DNA of 40,918 nucleotides, from assembly GCA_025356395.1 (NCBI GenBank), contig JANXTA010000029.1:1-40918 (forward strand), in the 5' to 3' direction. The notes under the pieces were generated by a model. It saw nothing but the letters and a program-made list of their open reading frames with translations. It searched no databases and had not been told where the DNA came from. This document shows positions 26,341-35,225 of this stretch, piece by piece. Positions within the stretch are counted from its first letter, which is position 1; each line of letters opens with the position of its first letter. Source of the stretch: Betaproteobacteria bacterium (lineage in GTDB: Bacteria > Pseudomonadota > Gammaproteobacteria > Burkholderiales > Burkholderiaceae_D). The position numbers and the translations under genes are program-made.

Positions 26341-29214
26341 TCAGCCCGCCGCGATGCCCTTGCAAGCCTTGTAGCTCTGCACGGCGTCCGCGACTTCGGG
26401 ACTGCGGTCAGGGTCGAACGCCGCTCGATGCAGTTGAAGGGATCGCTGCAGCACCGGACAGGCTCCGCTGGCACCAACCAGCCGCATCAACGCCTTGCCG
26501 CGGATCAATTGAGCGCGCGCCTCGAGGTAGAGCGAATATTCCGGGTGTTTGCTGTCGGCGATCTTCTGCAGCGCCGTCGAAGCGTGCGTCGCGGCAGCCT
26601 GCAGCTTTCCGGCGGCGAGCATGACGGTCGCATAGCTCGTTTCCGCACCGATGGACGATGAGGCTTCCGGTTCCGTGGGTAGCGACGCAGCAGCGCGTGC
26701 CGTATTCCACGCAGCGAGCGCCTCGTCGCCCCGGCCGCTGGCCACCAGCCAGGCACGTTCGGCTTCGTCGAAACCGGTCGAGGCAAAACGGCCGGCAGAT
26801 CCCTTCAGCAACGCGCGCGTACGATCGAGAGATGCGTGTGCTTCGGCGAGGCGCCCCGACCCGATCAACGCGAGCGTCCGAAGATTCAGCGCGCCCACGT
26901 CTATCTGCGCCATCTGATCCGCTTCCACCGTTGACGATCCGTCGCCGGACAAGCCCGTCAGGGCCTCGTCCATCCGGCCATACGCTTCGAGAATCTTTCC
27001 GTAATTGATGCGAACCCATCGCGCCTCGGGACTCCCGGTCACGCCTCGCGCCCAATCCCATGCGGGTCGCGCCACGTCCAAGCCTTCGCGAAATCGACCC
27101 GTCCTGTAGAAAAATACCGCCGACTGGATCTGGGCATGGCGAAGGATTGCCGGAGCGGCATGCCGCGACTGTTCCAGGACAAGGCCCTTGCGGAACTCGG
27201 CTTCGGCACCATCGAAGTCGCCTAATAGCGTCAACGCCTCCCCGAGCGAACCGTACGCGAGCGAAAGCTCGCTGATCCCGAGTGGCGGGTGGGTCTCGCT
27301 GACCCGGACGGACTCCTCGAAACGGTCACGCGCCTTGGCGGCATCGCCCGTGAACAAAGCGTTGTCGCCGGCCACTCGCAGTGCCAGCAACAGGTCTTCG
27401 TCCGGCGGACGCCGATGGGCCAGTTCCACAGCGCGATCCGCGAGGATGAGGCCGTGCTTCGGGTCGGTCCGTCGCTCGAGCGAGGCCTGCATCACATCGA
27501 CGCGAAAACGCAGATACGACGACTGGTCTCCGCGCGCTGCCAGGACTGCGTCGCCCCGCGTCAACAGCGAGAGCGCCTCCGCGCGCTGGTCCACCAGCGT
27601 GAGCGCGTGCGCGAGCTTGACCAGCGGCAGGAGGGTCGCGTCGGCGGTCGGCCCGTAAAGGGCCTCCGCCTGCGCGAGCGCCTGACGACGCAGCGCGACG
27701 TGGCGATCGTCGATCTGCATCCCCTCGTACATGTCACCCAGGATGACGAGCAGACTCAAGCGCGCTACGGGCGCATCGTGCAGTTCGGTATCGATGCGGT
27801 CGGCGCCGCGGTCGAGCAACTGGCGCGCCGTAATGTCGCGTGCGGTGGCAGGATCGACCTGCTCGGCCGTGTTGACCTGAAACACGCTCTGCAGGAAACC
27901 TTGCACCGCCCGCTCGGTGGTTGCCTCGCCCTCGGCTCGCGTGGCCTGCTCGCGCGCCTCGCTTGCCTGCCAGAGCGCGACCGACAAGCCCACCACCAGC
28001 GCAAGCACCACCGTCGCACCGGCTGTCACCTGCACGCGATTACGGCGTACGAAACGCGCCGCGCGATAGCCGAAGCGATCGGGCTGGGCCTCGACCGGTT
28101 CGCCGGCAAGGTGGCGACGCAGATCCTGCGCGAAGGCGTCCATCGTCGGATAGCGATCGGCCGGTGCGTCCTTCATCGCCTTGTTGAGGATGGCGTCGAG
28201 GTCGCCGCGCAGGCGCTCGGCCGTCCGACGATCTCGCGCCCGGGCGCTCGCCAGCGGCGCCTCGGGCGCGGCGAGCGGGGCCGCGCGTCCGGCCACGCGG
28301 GCGGCGCCGCGCAGTGGATACGGTCGCTCGCCCGCAAGCAGTTCGAAGGCCACGATCGCCATGCTGTAGATGTCGCTCGCCGTGCCCAGCGGTTCGCCGC
28401 GGATCTGCTCGGGACTCGCATAGTCGAGCGTGAGGGCGCGCCCCGCGAACTCGGTCAGAACGGTCTCCTGTGTCAGGTCGCCTTCGAGCAGCTTGGCGAC
28501 ACCGAAGTCGAGCAGGCGCACGCGTCCTTCGGCGGTGACGAGGATGTTGTCGGGCTTGAGGTCGCGATGGACCACCAGCATCGCGTGCGCATGAGCGACC
28601 GCCGACATCACCTGCAGCAGCAGGTCGAGGCGGACTTCGATCGACAGGTCGCGGTTGCCGCACCACGCATCGATCGTCTCGCCCTCGACGTACTCCATCG
28701 CGAGGAAGGGACGTCCCTGCGCGTCGACGCCGGCGTCGTAGAGGCGCGCGATGTGCTCGTGCTCGAGCGTCGCGAGGATCTCGCGCTCGCGCGACAGGCG
28801 CTCGACGAACGCGTCGCCCCAGGCGATCCGCGGCAACTTCAGCGCGACACGACGCCTGGTCATGGCGTCGGAACGTTCCGCGAGCCAGACGGTGCCCATG
28901 CCGCCGCGTCCGAGCAGCGAGATCAGCCGATAGGGTCCGACGCGCTGTCCGGGACCGAGCACGTCGGATCCCTGCCGGCCGACCTCGGGCAGATGCGGCA
29001 GGACGCCGAGAAAATCTTCGGTTTCGACGCGGGCCTGCGCATCGAGCAGCGTGCGCAGCAGGTCGCGGTGCGTCGCCCGGTCATCGTCGAGTGCGGCGAG
29101 CCACGCGTCGCGCTCGACGGCCGACAGGCTCAGCGCCTCGTCGAGCAGCGCGCTGATCTCCGGCCAATCCGGTGCGAGGGAATCGGCCCAGTGCGTCGGG
29201 TCGCGCGCGGTCAC
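26341..29214 (-). CDS. Membrane Ser/Thr protein kinase with C-terminal TPR region
   Basis: A 957-residue kinase. An N-terminal helical part (1-85) precedes a Hanks-type kinase domain with GRGGMG (102-107), VALK (Lys126), HRDLKPDN (216-223), DFG (236-238) and DYASPEQ. A membrane helix lies near 394-414. The C-terminal 500 residues form TPR-like helical repeats outside the membrane. It probably phosphorylates targets in the cytoplasm after sensing through the repeats. The start is GTG at 29212-29214, as no nearer ATG gives the full N-terminal region. It lies 28 bp behind the ECF sigma gene. Such sigma-kinase pairs are common and the kinase is thought to control the sigma factor; no anti-sigma gene is seen. 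Confidence 0.92.
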   Translation of the reverse strand: MTARDPTHWADSLAPDWPEISALLDEALSLSAVERDAWLAALDDDRATHRDLLRTLLDAQARVETEDFLGVLPHLPEVGRQGSDVLGPGQRVGPYRLISLLGRGGMGTVWLAERSDAMTRRRVALKLPRIAWGDAFVERLSREREILATLEHEHIARLYDAGVDAQGRPFLAMEYVEGETIDAWCGNRDLSIEVRLDLLLQVMSAVAHAHAMLVVHRDLKPDNILVTAEGRVRLLDFGVAKLLEGDLTQETVLTEFAGRALTLDYASPEQIRGEPLGTASDIYSMAIVAFELLAGERPYPLRGAARVAGRAAPLAAPEAPLASARARDRRTAERLRGDLDAILNKAMKDAPADRYPTMDAFAQDLRRHLAGEPVEAQPDRFGYRAARFVRRNRVQVTAGATVVLALVVGLSVALWQASEAREQATRAEGEATTERAVQGFLQSVFQVNTAEQVDPATARDITARQLLDRGADRIDTELHDAPVARLSLLVILGDMYEGMQIDDRHVALRRQALAQAEALYGPTADATLLPLVKLAHALTLVDQRAEALSLLTRGDAVLAARGDQSSYLRFRVDVMQASLERRTDPKHGLILADRAVELAHRRPPDEDLLLALRVAGDNALFTGDAAKARDRFEESVRVSETHPPLGISELSLAYGSLGEALTLLGDFDGAEAEFRKGLVLEQSRHAAPAILRHAQIQSAVFFYRTGRFREGLDVARPAWDWARGVTGSPEARWVRINYGKILEAYGRMDEALTGLSGDGSSTVEADQMAQIDVGALNLRTLALIGSGRLAEAHASLDRTRALLKGSAGRFASTGFDEAERAWLVASGRGDEALAAWNTARAAASLPTEPEASSSIGAETSYATVMLAAGKLQAAATHASTALQKIADSKHPEYSLYLEARAQLIRGKALMRLVGASGACPVLQRSLQLHRAAFDPDRSPEVADAVQSYKACKGIAAG

Positions 29215-29242
29215 GTCGGTCGTCCCGCCGCGCGTCGGTCAA

Positions 29243-29797
29243 TCAGCTGCGCAGCGCGTGGGCCAGCAGCAACCGCGCCTTCTCCCAGTCGCGTCGCACG
29301 GTGCGGTCGGACACGTCGAGCGCCGCGCCGATCTCCTCGTCGCTCATGCCGCCGAAGTAGCGCATCTCGACGACCCGGACGAGCCGCGCGTCGATCCGCG
29401 CGAGTTCCTCGAGCGCCGTGTGGACGTCGATGATCTCCTCGGCAGCACCGGGCAAGGTCTCGACGAGATGCGTGTCGAGCGGGACGTGCGCCGCGTCGCC
29501 GCCGTGGCGCTCGGCCTGCGCCTGCCGTGCCGCGTCGACGATGATCGAGCGCATGACCGTGGCAGCGTACGCGAGGAAGTGGGCGCGATCGCCCGGAGTC
29601 AGGCTGCCACGCCGCACCAGCTTGAGATAGCACTCGTTGACCAGCGCGGTCGTCGCGAAGGCGTCGTCGCGCACGTTGCGCGACAGTCGACGATGCGCCG
29701 CGCTGCGCAACTCGGGGTACAGGAGCTTGAAGATCTGGTCGAACGCCGCGGCATCGCCGTCGCGCGCGCGTTCGATGAGAACCGTGACGTCGCCCAT
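29243..29797 (-). CDS. ECF sigma factor (TIGR02999 type)
   Basis: A 184-residue sigma-70 factor with region 2 (FDQIFKLLYPELRSAAHRRL, ...ATTALVNECYLKLV, HFLAYAATVMRSIIVDAARQ) and region 4 (VVEMRYFGGMSDEEIGAALDVSDRTVRRDWEKARL). This is the pattern of the ECF group that travels with Ser/Thr kinases and lacks an anti-sigma factor. The downstream kinase gene starts 28 bp later. The sigma factor may be activated by phosphorylation, as proposed for this group. Its target promoters cannot be told from the window. Confidence 0.92.
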   Translation of the reverse strand: MGDVTVLIERARDGDAAAFDQIFKLLYPELRSAAHRRLSRNVRDDAFATTALVNECYLKLVRRGSLTPGDRAHFLAYAATVMRSIIVDAARQAQAERHGGDAAHVPLDTHLVETLPGAAEEIIDVHTALEELARIDARLVRVVEMRYFGGMSDEEIGAALDVSDRTVRRDWEKARLLLAHALRS

Positions 29798-29883
29798 CCA
29801 TGCTTTCGGTCATGCCAGGGAATGCTGAGTGTACCGGCACGCAGGCGGGTTCGTGGGGGCGGCGGGACCGCAGCCGCGGGGCT

Positions 29884-30654
29884 TCATCCATGGCAGCCGT
29901 CCTGTCGGAGAATGCGGGACGCGAGCGACACGGCCGGACCGATCACGAGGCAGGCCAGCACGAGCGCCGTCGCGGCATCGAGATCGATCGTGAGGATCGC
30001 GAAGGCCGCGCCGAAGGCCGCCTTGGCGAAGAGACCGCCCACATAACCGCGCAGGAAGCGGGTCGCGGCGATCGGTCCGTGACGCGCGTGTTCCACCAGC
30101 GTGACCGTGCCACTGACGATCGGCAGCGACGACAGCAGGCCGGCCGCGAAGCTGCCGAGAGTCGATGCAGCGGCGGCGGCTGTTGCCGTCAGCGTGCCCG
30201 CCGCCGCGGCCATCGGCACGACCGAGCCGGTGCACGTCCGCGGCGTTCCCGAAACGGACGGGACGCGGGGCATCAGGAGCAGCGCCAGGACGCAGCTGCA
30301 GACGGCCAGCAGGAGCGCCGCGGGCAACGTGCGGCTCGCCTGATGAACCGGCCATGCGACGAGCGCCGCGCTCGCCACGCCGCACAGCAGCGCGAGCGCG
30401 GAACCGCCGCGTTGCGGCGCCCGCGTGTAACCGAGGGCGAAGGCGGCCAGCATCGCGCAGGCCGCGACCCCGGCGATCGACGCATGGGCCGCGAACGCGA
30501 TGCCGCGATCGTGGGCAATCCACGCCAGCGTCGGCACCGTCACCGTCGGCAGCGCCGCGAGCATCCCGGCCGTCCGCTGTCCGAGACGACGCGCCATGCC
30601 GAGCAAGGCCGCTACCACCATCATCGTCAAGACGGCGCCAAGAATCCGTTCCAT
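29884..30654 (-). CDS. Polytopic membrane protein with internal duplication, unknown
   Basis: A 256-residue protein with about eight hydrophobic helices. I do not recognise the family. The two halves repeat a motif: LGQRTAGMLAALPTVTVPT...HDRGIAFAAHASIAG near residue 24, and LGSFAAGLLSSLPIVSGTV...HARHGPIAATRFLRG near residue 167. The shared pattern LGxxxAGxLxxLPxV...HxRxGxxAA suggests a tandem-duplicated transporter or channel fold with a re-entrant Pro-containing helix. It lies 86 bp upstream (in gene order) of the sigma factor and may be unrelated. No clear ribosome site beyond GGAGA before the ATG at 30654. Confidence 0.7.
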   Translation of the reverse strand: MERILGAVLTMMVVAALLGMARRLGQRTAGMLAALPTVTVPTLAWIAHDRGIAFAAHASIAGVAACAMLAAFALGYTRAPQRGGSALALLCGVASAALVAWPVHQASRTLPAALLLAVCSCVLALLLMPRVPSVSGTPRTCTGSVVPMAAAAGTLTATAAAAASTLGSFAAGLLSSLPIVSGTVTLVEHARHGPIAATRFLRGYVGGLFAKAAFGAAFAILTIDLDAATALVLACLVIGPAVSLASRILRQDGCHG

Positions 30655-31057
30655 CTAGGTCTCCGACGAACACGGCCCAAGAGGATTCGCCGTATCGCGA
30701 TCTACGAAATGCGCTTGACCGACAGGACACGGCGGTCGCGATGCGCAGAAAATCCCTTCGGGCCGCGGCCCTGCGAGGAACGTCGTCTTGCGGGCAGCAC
30801 GAACCCCGACACGGGCGAGGTCTGACTCGGCCCTCGATGCGGGAAACTTGGAAACGGTCGGCTGCGGGAAGGACTGGCCCCGGGAGCAGCTGCCGACAGG
30901 GCGACGATCGCAAGGTCGCCGGGTAGGTGCCGCGGGCCGGAAGGCACCCGATCGGTGGCAGCCGGGCCTCTCGACGGAACGCCGATTCGACGTGCGGTCG
31001 CAGCCTTCGGTGGACGACCGGCTCGTCAGATCAGTCGCCTCCGCTGCCTCCTCGGAC
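30655..31057. other. Non-coding stretch, no gene seen
   Basis: No frame here has a credible start, ribosome site or protein-like composition. It separates the DUF1566 gene (transcribed towards it) from the membrane-protein gene and must hold the latter's promoter. No hairpin with a T-run was found by eye. Confidence 0.5.
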
Positions 31058-31609
31058 TCAGAGGAACTGGGATTTCGCTCCAGAGGCGTCTTCGAGTTGC
31101 AAGACCTCGATCCGCGACTGGCCGCCGTCGCTCGTCGCGTTTCGGATGTACGTCCGTGCCGGCGAGCGCTGCGGCAGATAGGACAGCTCGCGGGTCGAAG
31201 TCCACAGGTACGGTTGCGTGACGTCGAATCCCGTGAACGGATGGCCGACCGGCAGTGACGGAATCGTCAGCACCGACGGATCGAAGAGGCTGGTCGCCTC
31301 CATGACGGTCGGCAGTCGCCAGCCGTAGCGACCGCCCACCTGCGACCGGTGGCAGAGAAAGACCGCAACCGAGTCGAACTGGGCATCGCTGACGGCGCGC
31401 TGCCAGACGAGCCCGGTCTCGCGATCCAGCACGGCCTGTCCGTTGAAGTTGGCGAGGACGAGGAAGCGGGTCGACGCCGGCATCGTCTGATCCCAGGAGG
31501 GCGTCGCGTAGTAGGGACCGTTGACGGTGTTCTGTGCGGACGCGACGCTAGCCGCCAGTGCCAGCGCGATGCCGGCGAGACGGGTGAGGACGATGGGGCG
31601 ATGCTTCAT
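31058..31609 (-). CDS. DUF1566 (Lcl C-terminal type) exported protein
   Basis: A 183-residue protein with a signal peptide (LTRLAGIALALAASVASA). The body has the DUF1566 pattern: LDRETGLVWQRAVSD, then GRYGWRLPTVMEATSLFDPS and PYLWTSTRELSYLP. This domain occurs in Lcl-type adhesins and other surface proteins; its role is not clear. AGGAG stands ten bases before the ATG at 31609, and the start overlaps the PEP-CTERM stop by four bases. The two proteins are made together. The domain alone fills the mature protein. Confidence 0.88.
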   Translation of the reverse strand: MKHRPIVLTRLAGIALALAASVASAQNTVNGPYYATPSWDQTMPASTRFLVLANFNGQAVLDRETGLVWQRAVSDAQFDSVAVFLCHRSQVGGRYGWRLPTVMEATSLFDPSVLTIPSLPVGHPFTGFDVTQPYLWTSTRELSYLPQRSPARTYIRNATSDGGQSRIEVLQLEDASGAKSQFL

Positions 31610-32238
31610 CGGAAGGCTCCTTCGGGAGGGGTAAGCGGGAATAGCGAGAGGGTCCGTGTCGCGGCGGCGGTGCGGCGCCGGCGGATCATCAGCAGCGGTC
31701 CCAGTGCGGCGACGAGCAGCAGGTCGATCGCGGGTTCTGGTACGGATCCGATGAAGGCGTCGGTGACGACGATCGGCGAGCCGGGGCTCGCACCGGGCAC
31801 CGCGAGAAATTCTACGAATGCCAGGACGCCGTCGCCGGACGGTGCCGGGGTGAAGTCCTGCCAGGCGCCCGCGACCGCCAGCAATCGTCCGGTCTGCGCA
31901 CCGCCCCCATCGAGGAGGATGAAGCCGGGCACGAACAGCGCGGGGAAGCTCGCACCCGCATGGAACCCGCCGGGGGTGACGGGACCCGTGACGAAGTCGC
32001 AGGACGGGTCGCCGAAGGGATCGCAGTTCGTCGCGATCGAGAAGGCGGCAGCGTCGTAGGCGAGATCGAAGGAGAACGCGGTCAGGTTGGTCGCGCCGCT
32101 CACCACGATCGGCACGAGAAACGACGACGTCGCGGACGGTACATAGGGTCCGACGGTGATCGTCGTCGCGGCGGCAGGGCACGTGGCCAGCGCCCACACG
32201 ATGCAGCACCACGACACGCAGGTGGTCCGTTTCGACAT
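31606..32238 (-). CDS. PEP-CTERM sorted surface protein, cohesin-like
   Basis: A 210-residue exported protein. A signal peptide (CIVWALATCPAAATT) is followed by a beta-rich region with FSFDLAYDAAAFS, the start of a cohesin-like domain. The sorting signal VPEPAIDLLLVAALGPLLM is followed by IRRRR. Exosortase would cleave at PEP and anchor or release the protein during exopolysaccharide assembly. Unlike most members, the sequence continues some 20 residues beyond the Arg cluster, perhaps because the gene end overlaps the next start. It is the first gene of a coupled pair with the DUF1566 protein. No exosortase gene is in the window. Confidence 0.85.
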   Translation of the reverse strand: MSKRTTCVSWCCIVWALATCPAAATTITVGPYVPSATSSFLVPIVVSGATNLTAFSFDLAYDAAAFSIATNCDPFGDPSCDFVTGPVTPGGFHAGASFPALFVPGFILLDGGGAQTGRLLAVAGAWQDFTPAPSGDGVLAFVEFLAVPGASPGSPIVVTDAFIGSVPEPAIDLLLVAALGPLLMIRRRRTAAATRTLSLFPLTPPEGAFR

Positions 32239-32603
32239 GGCAGTGTTCCGGTAATCGCGGGAGGGCAGACGCTCGAATGCGGCCACTGCCGCTTTCGTCA
32301 GGCCGCACACGTCGTGCTCTCCTCGATGTACGAGAACGCACCGGGCTTTCCGGACAGACCCATGAAAGAAGGAGGTCCTGGGGGCCTCCGGTGCGCCGCC
32401 GGGCGATTTTCTTCGACGCCGTTCGTTGATCGGGCAAGGCCTAGATGCGGCGCGATCGCCGCGTCGACCGGCCAACGGCGTGCGCCGGATCGCGTCAGAA
32501 CCGGTCCGCGAGACCGGGAAGGCACGCGGCGACTACGCCGTGATCCGTCGGGCGCGTCCGGTCCGCGCCAGCGCGATGGCGGAAGTGATGTGGCGGTGGC
32601 GCC
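32239..32603. other. Non-coding stretch between PEP-CTERM gene and glmS end
   Basis: About 365 bp with no credible gene. It must contain the promoter of the PEP-CTERM/DUF1566 pair and the end of the glmS transcript. GGAGG...CCTCC around 32371-32389 could fold into a short hairpin, but no T-run follows. Confidence 0.4.
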
Positions 32604-34481
32604 TTACTCCACCGTCACGCTCTTCGCCAGGTTCCGCGGCTTGTCCACGTCCGTGCCTCGCGCCACCGCCGTGTGATACGCGAGCAACTGCAACGGCAAG
32701 GTGTGCAGGATGGGCGACAGCTTCCCGTAGTGCTCGGGCAGCCGGATCACGTGCAGGCCCTCGCTCGGCTCGATCTGCGAACCCGCGTCGGCGAACACGT
32801 ACAGCTGCCCGCCCCGCGCCCGCACTTCCTGCATGTTCGACTTCAGCTTCTCGAGCATCGCGTCGTTGGGCGCCACCGTCACCACCGGCATCGCCTCGGT
32901 CACCAGCGCCAGCGGACCGTGCTTCAGCTCGCCGGCCGGGTAGGCCTCGGCGTGGATGTAGGTGATCTCCTTCAGCTTCAGCGCCCCCTCGAGGGCGATC
33001 GGGTAGTGCAGGCCGCGGCCCAGGAACAGCGCGTTCTCCTTGGTCGCGAACGCCTCGGCCCACGCGATGATCTGCGGCTCCAGCGCCAGCACGCTCTGCA
33101 GCGCGGCGGGCAGGTGACGCAGGTCTTTCAGCTCTTTCGACTCCGCCTCGACATCCAGATAGCCGCGGCCCTTGGCCAGCGTCAGGGTCAGCAGGTACAG
33201 CGCGCAGAGCTGGGTCGTGAAAGCCTTGGTCGAAGCCACGCCGACTTCGGCGCCGGCGCGTGTCAGGTACGCGAGTTCGGTCAGCCGCACGATCGCCGAC
33301 GTGCCGACGTTGCAGATCGCCAGCGTGTGCGTGTGACCGAGCGACTTCGCGTGCTTCAGCGCGGCGAGCGTGTCGGCGGTCTCGCCGGACTGGCTGATGA
33401 CGACGATCAGCGTCTTGGGGTTCGGGACGCTGTCGCGGTAGCGATACTCGCTCGCGACCTCGACCTGGGTCGGGATCTTCGCGATCGACTCGAGCCAGTA
33501 CTTGGCCGTCAGGCCAGAGTAGTAGCTGGTGCCGCACGCCAGGATCAGCACGGAATCGATCGCGGCAAAGGCAGCCGCCGCCTTGCGACCGTCGTTGGCG
33601 GGGTCGAACAGCCACGGCCCGATCGCGCCGCCGTCGTCCGACAGCCCTTCGAGCGTGTCGGCGATCGCGCGGGGCTGCTCGAAGATTTCCTTCTGCATGT
33701 AGTGGCGATACGGACCGAGGTCGGCGGCGCCGGTGTGGGCGTTGACGGTCCGCGCCTCGCGCTCGACCGGCCGGTCGTCGCGGTCGGTGATCCGGTAACG
33801 GCCGAGCTGAATGTCGACGGCGTCGCCGTCCTCCAGATAAACGATCTTGTTCGTCACGCCGGCCAACGCCATGGCGTCGGATGCGAGGAAGCACTCACCT
33901 TCGATGGCCGAGCCCTCGCCGGTACCACAGCCCAGGATCAGCGGTGAGCCGTCGCGGGCGCCGACGATGCGGTGCGGCTCCTCGCTGCAGAACACGGCCA
34001 CCGAGTAGGCGCCCTGCAGGCGCTTGAGCGCGGCACGGGTCGCGTCGAACAGGTCGCCGTCGTAGAGCGAATCGATCAGGTGCGCGATCACTTCGGTGTC
34101 GGTCTGGCTGATGAAGACATAGCCCTTCGCGGTCAGCTCCGCACGCAGCGCATCGTGGTTCTCGATGATCCCGTTGTGGACCAGCGCGATCCGCGCGGCC
34201 TCGTTCGAGGGGGAGAAATGCGGGTGCGCGTTGTGCGTCGCGGGCGCGCCGTGCGTCGCCCAGCGCGTGTGGGCGATGCCCGTGAAACCCGTCAGTCGAG
34301 TCTCCCTGACCTGCGCGTCGAGCTCGGCGACCCGGGAGACGCTGCGCGCGCGTTTCGGACCAAGCGCGTCATAAACTGCCACGCCACAGGAATCGTAGCC
34401 GCGATACTCCAGGCGCTTCAGGCCTTCGACGAGGACCGGGACGATGTTGCGTGAGCTGACTGCACCGACGATTCCGCACAT
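32604..34481 (-). CDS. glmS: Glutamine--fructose-6-phosphate aminotransferase (isomerising)
   Basis: A 625-residue enzyme of normal architecture. Cys2 (MCGIVGAVS) is the glutaminase nucleophile, with [13 protein letters not shown] and [14 protein letters not shown] in the N-terminal domain. Two SIS domains follow ([17 protein letters not shown], then [13 protein letters not shown]; later [14 protein letters not shown]). The C terminus ends AKSVTVE as in other GlmS. It makes glucosamine-6-phosphate, the first step to UDP-GlcNAc, in the cytoplasm. AAGGAAG precedes the start. It is divergent from the Lrp regulator and lies near the GlmU-like gene, so the locus supplies amino sugar. Confidence 0.97.
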   Translation of the reverse strand: MCGIVGAVSSRNIVPVLVEGLKRLEYRGYDSCGVAVYDALGPKRARSVSRVAELDAQVRETRLTGFTGIAHTRWATHGAPATHNAHPHFSPSNEAARIALVHNGIIENHDALRAELTAKGYVFISQTDTEVIAHLIDSLYDGDLFDATRAALKRLQGAYSVAVFCSEEPHRIVGARDGSPLILGCGTGEGSAIEGECFLASDAMALAGVTNKIVYLEDGDAVDIQLGRYRITDRDDRPVEREARTVNAHTGAADLGPYRHYMQKEIFEQPRAIADTLEGLSDDGGAIGPWLFDPANDGRKAAAAFAAIDSVLILACGTSYYSGLTAKYWLESIAKIPTQVEVASEYRYRDSVPNPKTLIVVISQSGETADTLAALKHAKSLGHTHTLAICNVGTSAIVRLTELAYLTRAGAEVGVASTKAFTTQLCALYLLTLTLAKGRGYLDVEAESKELKDLRHLPAALQSVLALEPQIIAWAEAFATKENALFLGRGLHYPIALEGALKLKEITYIHAEAYPAGELKHGPLALVTEAMPVVTVAPNDAMLEKLKSNMQEVRARGGQLYVFADAGSQIEPSEGLHVIRLPEHYGKLSPILHTLPLQLLAYHTAVARGTDVDKPRNLAKSVTVE

Positions 34482-34594
34482 GAGACTTCCTTCTTGTTGC
34501 GGCCGGTGGGCCGTGATGGAGACCGTGACACTAGCGACGTCGATGTGAAATAGGTAATCTTCGTTTCGCCGCTTTTAGTTTTTTCTTTCATCAT

Positions 34595-34623
34595 TTGACT
34601 GCGATGAAGGATATTTGCATAAC
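34595..34623 (+). promoter_or_regulatory. Sigma-70-like promoter for the Lrp/AsnC gene
   Basis: TTGACT at 34595-34600 and CATAAC at 34618-34623 are separated by 17 bases in an AT-rich stretch unlike the rest of the window. Transcription would start about 34630, giving a very short leader before ATG 34644. No ribosome site is visible, which agrees with a nearly leaderless message. Confidence 0.5.
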
Positions 34624-34643
34624 TGTCCATTTTATTGCCTTTT

Positions 34644-35183
34644 ATGTCATCTAACATGCTCGACGCGGTCGACAGGCGCATCCTCGACAACTTGCAAACC
34701 GACGCCGCGCTGTCCAATCAGGACCTCGCAGAGCGGGTCCACACGTCGGCGGCGACCTGCCTGCGCCGCGTCAAGCGGCTGGTCGATACCGGCGTCATCG
34801 AACGAAGAATTGCAATCCTCGCGCCAGATCGCGCCACGTCGGGTCTGCGAACGGGCATCACCGCGGTCATCGAGGTGACGCTCGACCGACAGGCTGCGGA
34901 ATTGCAGGCTGCCTTCGAGGAACGGGCCGTCGCCGACCCGGAGGTACAGCAGTGTTATCGGGTGACACCGGGACCCGATTTCGTATTGATTGCTTACGTG
35001 TGGGACACCGACGGCTATCAGGCTCTCGCGCAGCGGCTGTTCACGGCCGACGCCAACGTGCGCAACGTCAAGACCTACTTCTCGATCCACCGAGGCAAGT
35101 TCGAGCCCCGCGTGCCCGTCGACGACGGCGCAGACGCCGAGTTCGGGACGCGACGACAAAGCGTCGCCCCACGCATCGGCTAA
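34644..35183 (+). CDS. Lrp/AsnC-family transcriptional regulator
   Basis: A 179-residue regulator. The N-terminal helix-turn-helix is LDAVDRRILDNLQTDAALSN then LAERVHTSAATCLRRVKRL. The RAM domain follows with TAVIEVTLD and VQQCYRVTPGPDFVLIAYVWDTDGY. It probably binds an amino acid and acts on the shared region with glmS, from which it is divergent. A glmU - Lrp/AsnC - glmS order is common in betaproteobacteria; here two extra genes separate it from the GlmU-like gene. ATG 34644 is taken; ATG 34656 is also possible. The C-terminal 25 residues are disordered. Confidence 0.92.
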   Translation: MSSNMLDAVDRRILDNLQTDAALSNQDLAERVHTSAATCLRRVKRLVDTGVIERRIAILAPDRATSGLRTGITAVIEVTLDRQAAELQAAFEERAVADPEVQQCYRVTPGPDFVLIAYVWDTDGYQALAQRLFTADANVRNVKTYFSIHRGKFEPRVPVDDGADAEFGTRRQSVAPRIG

Positions 35184-35225
35184 GCTCGCGCCGATCCACC
35201 GAACGCCCCATCGAGGTCGCGCCGC

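Noticed and set aside
27289-29433. Open frame of about 700 codons on the plus strand opposite the kinase.
   Set aside because: Same codon-bias effect; no domain, no ribosome site, and the kinase motifs are on the minus strand.
34482-34643. AT-rich region upstream of glmS considered as a glmS ribozyme or riboswitch.
   Set aside because: The glmS ribozyme is known from Gram-positive bacteria; the leader is too short and no matching core was seen.
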